Assembly (NCBI RefSeq): GCF_014701095.1
Contig: NZ_AP023439.1
Coordinates: forward strand, 1,476,001-1,540,000
Origin: Streptomyces tuirus
GTDB lineage: Bacteria > Actinomycetota > Actinomycetes > Streptomycetales > Streptomycetaceae
DNA: 64,000 nucleotides
Direction: 5' to 3'
The position numbers and the translations under genes were made by a program. This document shows positions 45,850 to 54,677 of this stretch, one piece after another. The notes under the pieces are model-generated. The model was not told where the DNA came from and made no database searches. It was given only the letters and a program-made list of their open reading frames with translations. Position 1 is the first letter of the stretch, and each line of letters opens with the position of its first letter.

Positions 45850-47537
45850 TCGGCCTCATTTCCGCCACCGCGGCGGGAGCGGCTGCCCGGGACCGGCTGG
45901 CCGCCGCGTGGCCGGACCGCACCCGGGTGTACGAGGGTCCCGTCGGGGACGCCGTACGGACCGCGTTCGCGCAGTGCGAGCAGCTCGTGTGCTTCCTGGC
46001 GACGGGCGCGGTGGTGCGGCTGGTGGCACCGCTGCTGTCCGGGAAGACCGAGGACCCGGGCGTGGTGTGCGTCGACGAGGGCGGGCGGTTCGCCGTGTCC
46101 CTGCTGGGCGGGCACGCGGGCGGCGGCAACGAACTGGCCCGCGAGGTGGGGGACCTGCTGGGTGTCGAGCCGGTGGTGACGACGGCCACGGACGCCGTGG
46201 ACCTGGCCGGTCTGGACACCCTCGGCCTGCCCGTGGAGGGCGATGTCGCCGGGGTGTCGCGGGCGCTGCTGGACGGCGAGGCGGTGGCGCTGCGGGCCGA
46301 GGTGGCCTGGCCGCTGCCGCCGCTGCCGGTGACGGACGAGGGGGCGTACACGATCCGGCTCACCGACCGGCTCGTGGCGGCGGCCGAGCGCGAGGCCGTG
46401 CTGCGTCCGCCGACCCTGGTCATCGGGGTCGGGGCGTCCAGGGGCGCGCCCGTGGAGGAGGTCCTCGGGCTGGTCGAGGAGGCCCTGCGGGAGGCCGGGC
46501 TGTCGGTGGCGTCCGTCGCCGAACTCGCCACCGTCGACGCCAAGGCCGAGGAGGCCGGCATCGTCGAGGCCGCGCGGCGGCTCGGGGTGCCGCTGGTGAC
46601 GTACTCCGCGGAGGAGCTGGCCGCGGTCGACGTGCCCAATCCTTCCGACGCGCCGCTCGCGGCCGTCGGGACCCCGTCCGTTGCGGAGGCCGCCGCGCTC
46701 GTCGGCGGGGGCGAACTCCTCGTCCCCAAGCGGAAGTCGGCCGCGAGCCCGGCGATGGCGACCTGTGCGGTCGTCCGGCGGCCGGGGCGCGGGCGGCTCG
46801 CGGTCGTCGGGCTCGGGCCCGGCGCGCGGGACCTGCTGACGCCGCGCGCGAAGGCCGAACTGCGGCGCGCCTCCGTGCTCGTGGGGCTCGACCAGTACGT
46901 CGACCAGATCCGTGATCTGCTGCGGCCCGGCACCCGGATCCTGGAGTCGGGGCTCGGCGCCGAGGAGGAGCGGGCGCGCACGGCGGTCGAGGAGGCCCGC
47001 AAGGGGCAGGCCGTCGCCTTGATCGGCAGCGGCGACGCGGGTGTCTACGCCATGGCCTCCCCCGCGCTGGCGGAGGCCTCCAACGACATCGACGTGGTCG
47101 GGGTGCCCGGGGTGACGGCGGCGCTCGCGGCCGGTGCGATCCTGGGCGCCCCGCTGGGCCACGACCACGTGTCGATCAGCCTGTCCGACCTGCACACGCC
47201 GTGGGAGGTCATCGAGCGGCGGGTCCGGGCCGCGGCCGAGGCGGACATCGTGGTCACCTTCTACAACCCCCGTTCGCGCGGCCGTGACTGGCAGCTGCCC
47301 AAGGCGCTGGGCATCCTCGCCGAGCACCGCACACCGCGGACGCCGGTCGGTGTCGTGCGCAACGCCTCGCGGCCGGACGAGTCCAGCCGGCTCACCACCC
47401 TGGGCTCCCTCGACCCGGCGACGGTCGACATGATGACGGTCGTGACCGTGGGCAACACGGCGACCCGGGACATCGCGGGGCGCATGGTGACGCCGCGCGG
47501 CTACCGCTGGCAGGCAGCGCAGGAGGGGGCCGAGTGA
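45846..47537 (+). CDS. CbiG-CobJ fusion: precorrin-3B C17-methyltransferase with cobalamin biosynthesis CbiG domain
   Basis: A 563-residue fusion. The N-terminal half (about residues 1-315) is CbiG-like: GAVVRLVAPLLSGKTEDPG, LLGGHAGGGNELAREV, VIGVGASRGAPVEEV. The C-terminal half (about 320-563) is CobJ/CbiH: GLGPGARDLLT, VALIGSGDAGVYAMASPALA and NPRSRGRDWQL. CbiG opens the lactone ring in the anaerobic route, CobJ contracts the ring. GTG at 45846 overlaps the previous stop. The presence of CbiG with a CobN chelatase is a hybrid feature. Confidence 0.94.
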   Translation: MIGLISATAAGAAARDRLAAAWPDRTRVYEGPVGDAVRTAFAQCEQLVCFLATGAVVRLVAPLLSGKTEDPGVVCVDEGGRFAVSLLGGHAGGGNELAREVGDLLGVEPVVTTATDAVDLAGLDTLGLPVEGDVAGVSRALLDGEAVALRAEVAWPLPPLPVTDEGAYTIRLTDRLVAAAEREAVLRPPTLVIGVGASRGAPVEEVLGLVEEALREAGLSVASVAELATVDAKAEEAGIVEAARRLGVPLVTYSAEELAAVDVPNPSDAPLAAVGTPSVAEAAALVGGGELLVPKRKSAASPAMATCAVVRRPGRGRLAVVGLGPGARDLLTPRAKAELRRASVLVGLDQYVDQIRDLLRPGTRILESGLGAEEERARTAVEEARKGQAVALIGSGDAGVYAMASPALAEASNDIDVVGVPGVTAALAAGAILGAPLGHDHVSISLSDLHTPWEVIERRVRAAAEADIVVTFYNPRSRGRDWQLPKALGILAEHRTPRTPVGVVRNASRPDESSRLTTLGSLDPATVDMMTVVTVGNTATRDIAGRMVTPRGYRWQAAQEGAE

Positions 47538-48121
47538 ACCGCGTCGTCCATCCGATCGAGGTGGAGTCCTACCGGCGTCTGCGGGCCCGGCTGGACACCT
47601 CGCACTTCCCGCCGCTGACCCGGGCGGTCGTGGAGCGGGTCATCCACTCCGCCGCCGACCTCGACTACGCCACCGACCTCGTCCTGGACGAGGCCGCCCT
47701 GGAGAAGGCGCACGCGGCGCTGCACGCGGGGGCGCCCGTGGTCGTGGACGTGGAGATGGTCGGCGCCGGGATCACCCGCCGCGAGACCGTCTGCCGTCTG
47801 AAGGACGCCGAGTCCGGTCCTGGTCTGACCCGGTCGGCGCACGCCATACGGCTCGCTCACGAGCAGGTCGGGCCCGGCGCCCTCTGGGTGATCGGCAACG
47901 CGCCGACCGCGCTGGAGGAGCTGCTGACACTCGACGCCGACCCCGCGCTCGTCATCGGACTGCCCGTCGGCTTCGTCGGAGCCGTCGAATCGAAGGCCGC
48001 GCTGCGCGAGAGCGGGCTGCCCGCCGTGAGCAACGTGTCCGAGAAGGGCGGGTCGGCGGTCGCCGCCGCCGCGCTCAACGCCCTGCTGTACCACCCCACT
48101 TCCGCCGAGGAGAAACTGTGA
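47534..48121 (+). CDS. cobH: precorrin-8X methylmutase
   Basis: A 195-residue CobH/CbiC that moves the methyl group from C11 to C12 to give hydrogenobyrinate. Family landmarks: HPIEVESYRRLRARLD, ERVIHSAADLDYATD, DVEMVGAGI and GNAPTALEELL; catalytic His lies in the ERVIHS region. GTG at 47534 overlaps the previous stop by 4 bp; the next gene again overlaps by GTGA. Slightly short for the family. Confidence 0.95.
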   Translation: MNRVVHPIEVESYRRLRARLDTSHFPPLTRAVVERVIHSAADLDYATDLVLDEAALEKAHAALHAGAPVVVDVEMVGAGITRRETVCRLKDAESGPGLTRSAHAIRLAHEQVGPGALWVIGNAPTALEELLTLDADPALVIGLPVGFVGAVESKAALRESGLPAVSNVSEKGGSAVAAAALNALLYHPTSAEEKL

Positions 48122-49035
48122 CCACCCCGCCCGCCCTGCTCATCGCCGGCCACGGCACCCGGGACGACGCCGGAGCCGAGGCGTTCCGCGACTTCATCCG
48201 GCAGCTGGGGGCCCGGCACCCCGAACTGCCCGTCGCGGGCGGCTTCATCGAGCTGTCCCCGCCGCCGCTGGGCGAGGCCGTCACCGAGCTGGTCGAGCAG
48301 GGTGTGCGGCGTTTCGCCGCCGTCCCGCTGATGCTGGTGTCCGCCGGGCACGCCAAGGGCGACATCCCGGCGGCCCTGGCACGCGAGAAGGAGCGGCACC
48401 CGGGCATCGCGTACACGTACGGGCGTCCGCTCGGCCCGCACCCGGCGCTGCTGAACGTGCTGGAGCGGCGCCTGGACGAGGCCCTGGGGTCGGCGGGCCG
48501 CACGCCCGGCGACCGGGCCGACGTGACGGTGCTGCTGGTCGGGCGCGGCTCCACGGACCCGGACGCCAACGCCGAGGTGCACAAGGCGGCCCGGCTGCTG
48601 TGGGAGGGGCGTGGGTACGCGGGCGTCGAGACGGCGTTCGTGTCGCTGGCGGCGCCGGACGTGCCGAGCGGGCTGGACCGCTGTGTGCGGCTGGGCGCGC
48701 GCCGGATCGTGGTCCTGCCCTACTTCCTGTTCACGGGCATCCTGCCGGACCGGGTGCGGCACCAGACGGAGGGCTGGGCCGCCGCGCACCCGGAGGTCGA
48801 GGTGCTGTCGGCCGACGTCATCGGGCCGGAGCCGGAGCTGCTCGACCTGGTGTGGGAGCGCTACGAGGAGGCCGTCAAGGGCGATCTGCGGATGAACTGC
48901 GACTCGTGCGTGTACCGCATCGCGCTGCCGGGCTTCGAGGACAAGGTGGGCATGCCGCAGCAGCCGCATTTCCATCCGGACGACGACGACCACCACCACG
49001 GGCACCACCACGGCGCTCACTCTCATGCGCACTGA
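48118..49035 (+). CDS. cbiX: CbiX-type sirohydrochlorin chelatase with His-rich tail
   Basis: A 305-residue long-form CbiX, with two tandem chelatase-fold domains: LIAGHGTRDDAG in the first (His ligand) and LLVGRGSTDPDAN in the second. After these lies RMNCDSCVYR, an MxCxxC motif as found in the iron-sulfur CbiX of Bacillus megaterium, and a metal-binding tail of repeated Asp and His (DDDDHHHGHHH). This suggests cobalt insertion or storage. Its end overlaps cobC by 11 bp. GTG at 48118. Confidence 0.92.
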   Translation: MTTPPALLIAGHGTRDDAGAEAFRDFIRQLGARHPELPVAGGFIELSPPPLGEAVTELVEQGVRRFAAVPLMLVSAGHAKGDIPAALAREKERHPGIAYTYGRPLGPHPALLNVLERRLDEALGSAGRTPGDRADVTVLLVGRGSTDPDANAEVHKAARLLWEGRGYAGVETAFVSLAAPDVPSGLDRCVRLGARRIVVLPYFLFTGILPDRVRHQTEGWAAAHPEVEVLSADVIGPEPELLDLVWERYEEAVKGDLRMNCDSCVYRIALPGFEDKVGMPQQPHFHPDDDDHHHGHHHGAHSHAH

Positions 49036-50080
49036 GAGCGGGCACGATCTGCGTCACCACGGGGACGCGGAGGTCCGGGACGACGGCGGTTCGCTCGTCG
49101 ACCTGGCCGTGAACGTCCGCGCGGACACGCCGCCGGTGTGGCTGCGGGAGCACATCGCCGCGTCGCTCGGCGGACTCGCGGCCTACCCCGACGGCCGGGC
49201 GGCGCGGGCGGCGGTGGCCGCGCGGCACGGGCTGCCGGTGGAGCGGGTACTGCTGACGGCGGGCGCGGCGGAGGCGTTCGTGCTGCTGGCGCGGGCGCTG
49301 AAGGTACGCCGGCCGGTCGTCGTGCATCCCCAGTTCACGGAGCCGGAGGCGGCGCTGCGGGACGCGGGGCACGACGTCGGCCGGGTGCTGCTGCGGGAGG
49401 AGGACGGTTTCCGGCTGGACCCGGCGGCCGTTCCCGAGGACGCGGACTTTGTGGTGATCGGCAACCCGACGAACCCGACGTCGGTGCTGCACTCGGCGGA
49501 CGCGATCGCCTCACTCGCCCGGCCCGGGCGGGTGCTGGTGGTGGACGAGGCGTTCATGGACGCGGTGCCGGGCGAGAGCGAGGCCCTGGCCGGCCGCGTC
49601 GACGTGCCGGGCCTCGTGGTGCTGCGCAGTCTGACCAAGACGTGGGGGCTTGCCGGGCTGCGGATCGGCTATGTGCTCGCGGCGCCGGAGACGATCGAGG
49701 ATCTCCAGCGGGCGCAGCCGCTGTGGCCGGTGTCGACTCCGGCGCTGGCCGCGGCCGAGGCGTGCGTGGGGCCGCGGGCGGTGGCGGAAGCGGCCCACGC
49801 GGCGGACCGCATCGCCGCGGACCGCGCTCATCTGCTGGCCGGGCTCGCCCGTTTCGCCCCGGCCGGGCTGCGGGTGGCCGGACCCGCGCAGGGCCCGTTC
49901 GTCCTGCTCCGCCTGCCGGGGGCGTCCGCCGTCCGCCGGCGCCTGCGCGACCTCGGCTACGCCGTGCGCCGCGGGGACACCTTCCCCGGGCTGGACGAGC
50001 AGTGGCTCCGGCTGGCGGTCCGGGACCGCAGGACGACCGACGGGTTTCTGCACGCCCTGGAGCAGGCGCTGCGGCAATGA
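49025..50080 (+). CDS. cobC: cobalamin biosynthesis CobC-like PLP aminotransferase/decarboxylase
   Basis: A 351-residue class I/II PLP-dependent enzyme related to histidinol-phosphate aminotransferase. The PLP lysine is in VLRSLTKTWGLAGLRIGY, and GNPTNPTS and DEAFMD are cofactor contacts. In the cobalamin pathway such enzymes (CobC/CobD type) act as L-threonine-O-3-phosphate decarboxylase, supplying aminopropanol phosphate. The ATG at 49025 lies inside the His-tail of cbiX, an 11-bp overlap. Last gene of the operon. Confidence 0.9.
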   Translation: MRTESGHDLRHHGDAEVRDDGGSLVDLAVNVRADTPPVWLREHIAASLGGLAAYPDGRAARAAVAARHGLPVERVLLTAGAAEAFVLLARALKVRRPVVVHPQFTEPEAALRDAGHDVGRVLLREEDGFRLDPAAVPEDADFVVIGNPTNPTSVLHSADAIASLARPGRVLVVDEAFMDAVPGESEALAGRVDVPGLVVLRSLTKTWGLAGLRIGYVLAAPETIEDLQRAQPLWPVSTPALAAAEACVGPRAVAEAAHAADRIAADRAHLLAGLARFAPAGLRVAGPAQGPFVLLRLPGASAVRRRLRDLGYAVRRGDTFPGLDEQWLRLAVRDRRTTDGFLHALEQALRQ

Positions 50081-50236
50081 GTCGTGCGTGTGCACCGGCA
50101 CACGGGGCCTTGCAGCACCGAGCCCCGGGCTGACCAGCCCCGCATGCGACGGGCCCATGGGGCCGTCTGCTCAGGCCCGGCCGCGCGACGGCCGGCCTGA
50201 GGGCGCGTCGGCGTGCAGCCCGCCGACGAAGCACAG

Positions 50237-50258
50237 GGACCCGGGTTTTCGCGGGTCC
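50237..50258 (+). terminator. weak hairpin downstream of the cobalamin operon
   Basis: GGACCCG (50237-50243) pairs with CGGGTCC (50252-50258) around GGTTTTCG, about 155 bp after cobC and just before the convergent LAETG gene. It may terminate one or both. Confidence 0.45.
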
Positions 50259-50307
50259 TGGAGCACCTGGGAGCGCGTCCCCCGCCCCCGCCGACGCCCC
50301 GCCGAGG

Positions 50308-51219
50308 TCAGCCCCGGCGGCGTGCCAGGGCCACCGCTCCTCCGCCTGCCGCGAGCAGGACGACGGCGGCGCCCACGAGGTACGGCGTGGCCGGGCTGCC
50401 GCCCGTCTCTGCCAGGTCCGCCCCGGCGGGTCCGCCCTGCGGCTTCACGTCGGCGGGCGGGGCGGACGGCTCGGCCGGGGGCTGTGCGGCGGACTCGGGC
50501 CGCGGGGTCCTGCAGGTCGCCTCGGCCAGGGTGACCGAGCCGTCGACCTTCGCGACGTTCAGTTTCAACGGGTTGACGGACACCTTGAGTTCGAGGGCGG
50601 TGGCGGCGGCCGTACGGGCCGTGGTGCGGGTACTGGACAGGTCCAGGCGCACCTCGCCGACGCCCGGCACCTTGACGTCCGTCGGGCCGCCGGCGCTCAG
50701 CGTCACGCGCTTGCCGAGCACGGTCACCGAGCCGGGCAGTCCGGTCGTGGCGAACGGCTTCTTCCCGACCTCGCAGGTGGCCCTGGCCGTGACCTTCTCG
50801 ACCTCGATCAGCGACAGCAGCGGCAGGCCGGGGACATGGAGGCGGGCGTGGGCCAGGGTCGTGCTCCCCTCGGCCTTGCCGGCGGTCGTGGTGGCTCTCG
50901 CCTCGGCGACGTCCGCGCGCAGCACGCTGAACGGCTTACCGCCGTCCACCGCGTCGAGGGTGGCCGTCAGCGTGGTCTTGTCGGCGCTGCGCGGGGCCTG
51001 GACGTCGTTGAGGGAGACGGCGAGGGGGACGTTCACCGACTTGTTCAGCAGGGAGACGTCCAGGCCGGTGCGCAGGACGACGGCGCTCGCGCGGCCGTGG
51101 TCGCCGGTGGCGTGCGCCGGGCTCACGCCGGTCAGTGCCAGGGGCCCGGCGGCGAGGGCCGTGACGGTCGCGACGGTCGCCAGCCGGCGTACGGGCATGC
51201 GGAAGGAAGGGCTGTTCAC
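50308..51219 (-). CDS. SCO1860-type LAETG-anchored surface protein
   Basis: A 303-residue cell-surface protein. Signal peptide at about residues 1-34 (MPVRRLATVATVTALAAGP ... AHAT). Beta-rich extracellular region. The C-terminus has a sortase signal: LAETGGSPATPYLVGAAVVL followed by a hydrophobic helix and RRRG. Sortase class E/other would attach it to the wall. GTG at 51219 with GGAG 8 nt upstream; an extended frame upstream lacks an SD. The protein precedes or follows the cobalamin cluster in S. coelicolor, as I recall. Function unknown. Confidence 0.88.
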   Translation of the reverse strand: MNSPSFRMPVRRLATVATVTALAAGPLALTGVSPAHATGDHGRASAVVLRTGLDVSLLNKSVNVPLAVSLNDVQAPRSADKTTLTATLDAVDGGKPFSVLRADVAEARATTTAGKAEGSTTLAHARLHVPGLPLLSLIEVEKVTARATCEVGKKPFATTGLPGSVTVLGKRVTLSAGGPTDVKVPGVGEVRLDLSSTRTTARTAAATALELKVSVNPLKLNVAKVDGSVTLAEATCRTPRPESAAQPPAEPSAPPADVKPQGGPAGADLAETGGSPATPYLVGAAVVLLAAGGGAVALARRRG

Positions 51220-51399
51220 GGTGGGGACTCCAGGAGAGACAGGCTCGGGACCCGGAAAGAATCGCCGCACCGCGCACACCGCGTCAGCGATCCGACGCCG
51301 CTTCACTCCAACGTGGCGACACCGAGGATCCATTCGAATCCCCCGGCACAGGCGTTCCCCGCCGTCACCCTCGCGGCCGCGGGGCCATGACCCCGGTTA

Positions 51400-52491
51400 C
51401 TAGCCGACCACTCGTCCGTTCAGCACCACCCGGCGCGGTGAGGCCAGGACCCGTACGTCGGCCCGCGGGTCCTCGTCGTAGACGACGAGGTCGGCCGGGG
51501 CGCCCTCGTCCAGGCCGGGGCGGCCGAGCCAGGCGCGGGCGGTCCAGGTGCCCGCGGCGAGGGCCTCGACGGGCGGGATGCCGGCGGTGACGAGTTCGCC
51601 GACCTCGGCCGCGGCCAGACCGTGGGCGAGGCCGCCGCCGGCGTCGGTGCCGACGAAGACCGGGATCCCGGCGTCGTAGGCGCCGCGGACGGTGTCGTAG
51701 CGGCGTTCGTGGAGCCGGCGCATATGGGCCGACCAGCGTGGGAACCGGGCCTCGCCGCCGTCGGCGAGCTGCGGGAAGGTGGCGATGTTGACCAAGGTGG
51801 GGACGATGGCGACGCCGCGTTCGGCGAACAGCGGGACGAGGTCCTCGGTCAGGCCCGTCGCGTGTTCGATGCAGTCGATGCCCGCCTCGACGAGGTCGCG
51901 CAGGGAGTCCTCGGAGAAGCAGTGCGCGGTCACGCGGGCGCCCAGGCGGTGGGCCTCGGCGATCGCCGCCTCGACGGCCTCGCGGGGCCAGCAGGCCGAC
52001 AGGTCGCCGAGGTCGCGGTCGACCCAGTCGCCGACCAGCTTGACCCAGCCGTCGCCGCGCCGGGCCTCCTGGGCGACGTAGGCGACCAGGTCCTCCGGCT
52101 CGATCTCCCAGGCGTAGTTGCGGATGTAGCGGCGGGTGCGGGCGATGTGCCGCCCGGCGCGGATGATCTTCGGCAGGTCCTCGCGGTCGTCGATCCAGCG
52201 GGTGTCGGAGGGCGAGCCGGCGTCGCGGATGAGCAGCGTGCCCGCGTCCCGGTCGGTCAGGGCCTGCTTCTCGGCGACGTCCTCCGGGACCGGGCCGTGC
52301 CGGTCGAGTCCGACGTGGCAGTGCGCGTCGACGAGGCCGGGCAGGGCCCAGCCGACGACCGTGCGGATGTCGCGGGCGCCGGCGGGACGGTCGTAGGAGA
52401 TGCGGCCGTCGACCACCCACAGTTCGTCCCTGACGTCCTCGGGTCCGACGAGCACCCGTCCCTTCACGTGCAGCACCGTGCGATCGCTCAT
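51400..52491 (-). CDS. amidohydrolase family protein
   Basis: A 363-residue metal-dependent amidohydrolase (urease/dihydroorotase superfamily). Motifs: ALPGLVDAHCHVGLD (two His ligands), ARVTAHCFSED (His), IDCIEHATG (His) and VGTDAGGGLA (Asp). The ATG at 52491 is preferred to a GTG at 52500, from which it is separated by three codons; AAGGTG upstream may be its SD. Substrate unknown; homologues include prolidase-like and imidazolonepropionase-like enzymes. Divergent from the aminotransferase at 52620. Confidence 0.88.
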   Translation of the reverse strand: MSDRTVLHVKGRVLVGPEDVRDELWVVDGRISYDRPAGARDIRTVVGWALPGLVDAHCHVGLDRHGPVPEDVAEKQALTDRDAGTLLIRDAGSPSDTRWIDDREDLPKIIRAGRHIARTRRYIRNYAWEIEPEDLVAYVAQEARRGDGWVKLVGDWVDRDLGDLSACWPREAVEAAIAEAHRLGARVTAHCFSEDSLRDLVEAGIDCIEHATGLTEDLVPLFAERGVAIVPTLVNIATFPQLADGGEARFPRWSAHMRRLHERRYDTVRGAYDAGIPVFVGTDAGGGLAHGLAAAEVGELVTAGIPPVEALAAGTWTARAWLGRPGLDEGAPADLVVYDEDPRADVRVLASPRRVVLNGRVVG

Positions 52492-52619
52492 GCACCGCAC
52501 CTTAGTGAGCGGGCCGCCGGGACTCGAAGGGGGCCGGTGTGCGCGGGACTCGGCGCGCAGGGGGGTGAGGGCCGGCGGTTACCCTCGACGGGATCGGACC
52601 CGCTGTGATCGAACCTGCC

Positions 52620-53741
52620 GTGAGTGAAGAGAGCTTTGCCGTGACGCATCCGTTTCTGGACCTGGCCCCGCTCGGCGCGGACCGCTTCGCCGCGATCGAG
52701 GACCGCGTGGCGCGGCTGCTGAGCACCGGGCAGGACGTCGTGATCATGCAGGGCGAGGCGCTGCTGCCGCTGGAGGGCGCGATCCGTGCCGCGGCCGGTC
52801 CGGGCACGACGGCGCTGAACGTCGTCACGGGGCCGTACGGGCAGACCTTCGGCGACTGGCTGCGGGACTGCGGTGCCACGGTGATCGACCTGGCGGTGCC
52901 CTTCCACACGGCGGTGACGGCCGAGGAGATCCGGCAGGCCTTCGCCGAGCACCCGGAGATCGACTTCGTGTCGCTGGTGCACGCGGAGGCGGCGACCGGC
53001 AACACCAACCCGGTCGCGGAGATCGGTGAGGTCGTGCGGGCGCACGGGGCGCTGTTCTACCTGGACGCGGTGGCCTCGGTCGGGGCCGAGCCGGTGCTGC
53101 CGGACGCGTGGGGCGTGGACCTGTGCGTGATCGGCGCGCAGAAGGCGATGGGCGGTCCGGCCGGAGTGTCGGCGGTGTCGGTGAGCGAGCGGGCCTGGGC
53201 GCGGATGGCGGCCAATCCGAAGGCGCCGCGGCGGTCGTACCTGTCGCTCCTCGACTGGAAGGAGCGGTGGATCGACGGCGGCCGCAAGGCGCTGCTGCAC
53301 GCGCCCGCGCAGTTGGAGATGCTGGCCCTCGAGGCCTGTGTGGAGCGGATCGAGGCGGTCGGCCTGGACGCCGTGATGCTCCGGCACGCGTCCGCCGCGG
53401 CGGCGACCCGGGCCGGGGCGGTCGCGCTCGGTGGCGGGCTGGAGCCGTACGTGTACGAGGCGCGGGACGCGGCGCCGGTCGCCACGACGCTGCGGGCGCC
53501 GTCCGGGGTGGTGGCGTCGGAGCTGGTCCGGCTGGCGCTGGAGGCGGATCCGGCGGTACCGCTGGCGGCGGGCGGCGGCGCGCTGGCCAAGGAGATGATC
53601 CGCGTCAACCACTACGGCGCGGACGCGACGCCGGGCGCGGTGCGGGCGAGTCTGGCGGCCCTGGGCGCGGCGCTCTCCGAGCAGGGGCTGGCGGCGGATG
53701 TGGAGGCGGCGCTGCGGGCCGTCGAGGAGGCGTGGCGGTAG
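52620..53741 (+). CDS. class V aminotransferase (alanine-glyoxylate-like)
   Basis: A 373-residue fold-type I PLP enzyme. VVTGPYGQTFGDWLRD, ALFYLDAVASVGAEPV (Asp contact) and CVIGAQKAMGGPAG, with the Schiff-base Lys, identify the alanine-glyoxylate/serine-pyruvate type. GTG at 52620 is used; an in-frame GTG at 52641 is also possible, and an ATG at 52605 lacks an SD. The 128-bp gap separates it from the divergent amidohydrolase, so they may be related in regulation. Exact donor and acceptor unknown. Confidence 0.88.
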   Translation: MSEESFAVTHPFLDLAPLGADRFAAIEDRVARLLSTGQDVVIMQGEALLPLEGAIRAAAGPGTTALNVVTGPYGQTFGDWLRDCGATVIDLAVPFHTAVTAEEIRQAFAEHPEIDFVSLVHAEAATGNTNPVAEIGEVVRAHGALFYLDAVASVGAEPVLPDAWGVDLCVIGAQKAMGGPAGVSAVSVSERAWARMAANPKAPRRSYLSLLDWKERWIDGGRKALLHAPAQLEMLALEACVERIEAVGLDAVMLRHASAAAATRAGAVALGGGLEPYVYEARDAAPVATTLRAPSGVVASELVRLALEADPAVPLAAGGGALAKEMIRVNHYGADATPGAVRASLAALGAALSEQGLAADVEAALRAVEEAWR

Positions 53742-53798
53742 TCGTCGGCTGTCTCGTACCGGGACACCGTTGTCAGTGCCCCGTGCCATGCTGCGCGT

Positions 53799-54338
53799 AT
53801 GACCTCTGACACAACTGCCGGGTCCCCTCTCACCCTCCCCGACGGCCGTCCCGTGCCGCACCTCAGCGGTGACGAGCGGGCCATGCTCGAGAGCTGGCTG
53901 GACTTCCACCGGGCCACGCTGGAGCTGAAGTGCGCCGGGCTGGACGACGCGCAGGTGCGGATCGCGGCGGCCGAGCCGTCGTCGCTGACCCTGCTCGGGC
54001 TGGTGCAGCACCTCGCCGTGGTCGAGCGGAACTGGTTCCAGCGGGTGGCCGGCGGGCTCGCCGTACCGCCCCTGTTCGAGGACGCGACGGGCTACGCGCT
54101 GGATCCGGCGCGGGGGCTCGACGAGGCGCTCGGGATCTGGCGGCGGGAGATCGCGCGGGGGCGGGAGCTGTGCGCCGGGCTGCCGCTGGACCGTCTCGGG
54201 CGGGTCGCCGAGGGGCCGGTGCCGGGCATGGAGGTCAGCCTGCGCTGGGTCTTCCTCCACATGATCGAGGAGTACGCGCGGCACAACGGTCACGCCGATC
54301 TCCTGCGCGAACGCATCGACGGAGTGACCGGGGCTTGA
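53799..54338 (+). CDS. DinB-family (DUF664) putative metal-dependent enzyme
   Basis: A 179-residue four-helix DinB fold protein. The three metal-binding His are in [11 protein letters not shown] and [13 protein letters not shown]. The family includes mycothiol- and other thiol-dependent transferases of actinobacteria; the substrate is unknown. ATG at 53799; a weak SD-like GCGCGT only is visible. It is 57 bp after the aminotransferase and followed by a long AT-rich region that belongs to the ectA promoter. Confidence 0.85.
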   Translation: MTSDTTAGSPLTLPDGRPVPHLSGDERAMLESWLDFHRATLELKCAGLDDAQVRIAAAEPSSLTLLGLVQHLAVVERNWFQRVAGGLAVPPLFEDATGYALDPARGLDEALGIWRREIARGRELCAGLPLDRLGRVAEGPVPGMEVSLRWVFLHMIEEYARHNGHADLLRERIDGVTGA

Positions 54339-54506
54339 ATTCAACTCGCTTTCCGGGATCTCCCGCATGTAAGCTGGCACACAATTAAGAATTCTTTCAA
54401 GAACAGCTTCCCGTATTCTTCTGCCCGCTTTTCCCGGTCCTAAACGCGCAGATTTTGAGGACACTCCGAGGGGAAATTCTGGCAGATCCCGTGGGGCTTA
54501 CACGGC

Positions 54507-54522
54507 TGTGACGCGTTACACA
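54507..54522. promoter_or_regulatory. CRP-like palindrome TGTG-N8-CACA upstream of ectA
   Basis: TGTGACGCGTTACACA. Half sites are perfect; the central bases are not symmetric. Similar to Crp-type operators, about 155 bp before ectA. Speculative. Confidence 0.35.
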
Positions 54523-54648
54523 TCGCGACCGCTTTGCCCGGTAATTCCCGGACAATATGGGGCGTTCCGCCGCCTCGCTGCGTGAGTCCCCGCGCTCGCG
54601 CGATAACACAGACGCGGCGCATATGTAACCCCGATCGGCGATGCAATT

Positions 54649-54672
54649 TTGAATTTCGCTGGGTAAGTTCAA
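54649..54672. promoter_or_regulatory. inverted repeat adjacent to the ectA start codon
   Basis: TTGAATTT (54649-54656) and AAGTTCAA (54665-54672) match at 7 of 8 positions around CGCTGGGT. It ends 5 bp before the ATG, so the weak SD (GGGTAAG) lies inside it. Could be a repressor operator or a temperature/osmolarity-sensitive RNA stem. Confidence 0.5.
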
Positions 54673-54677
54673 TTCGC

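Larger units (their letters stand above)
54339..54677 (+). promoter_or_regulatory. 339-bp AT-rich promoter/leader region of the ectoine operon
   Basis: No gene is seen. Composition is unusually AT-rich for this window. Palindromes: AAGAATTCTT (54387-54396), a CRP-like TGTG-8-CACA (54507-54522), and TTGAATTT/AAGTTCAA (54649-54672) ending 5 bp before the ectA ATG. Several of these could be regulator sites for osmotic control, but none is assigned. Confidence 0.6.
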
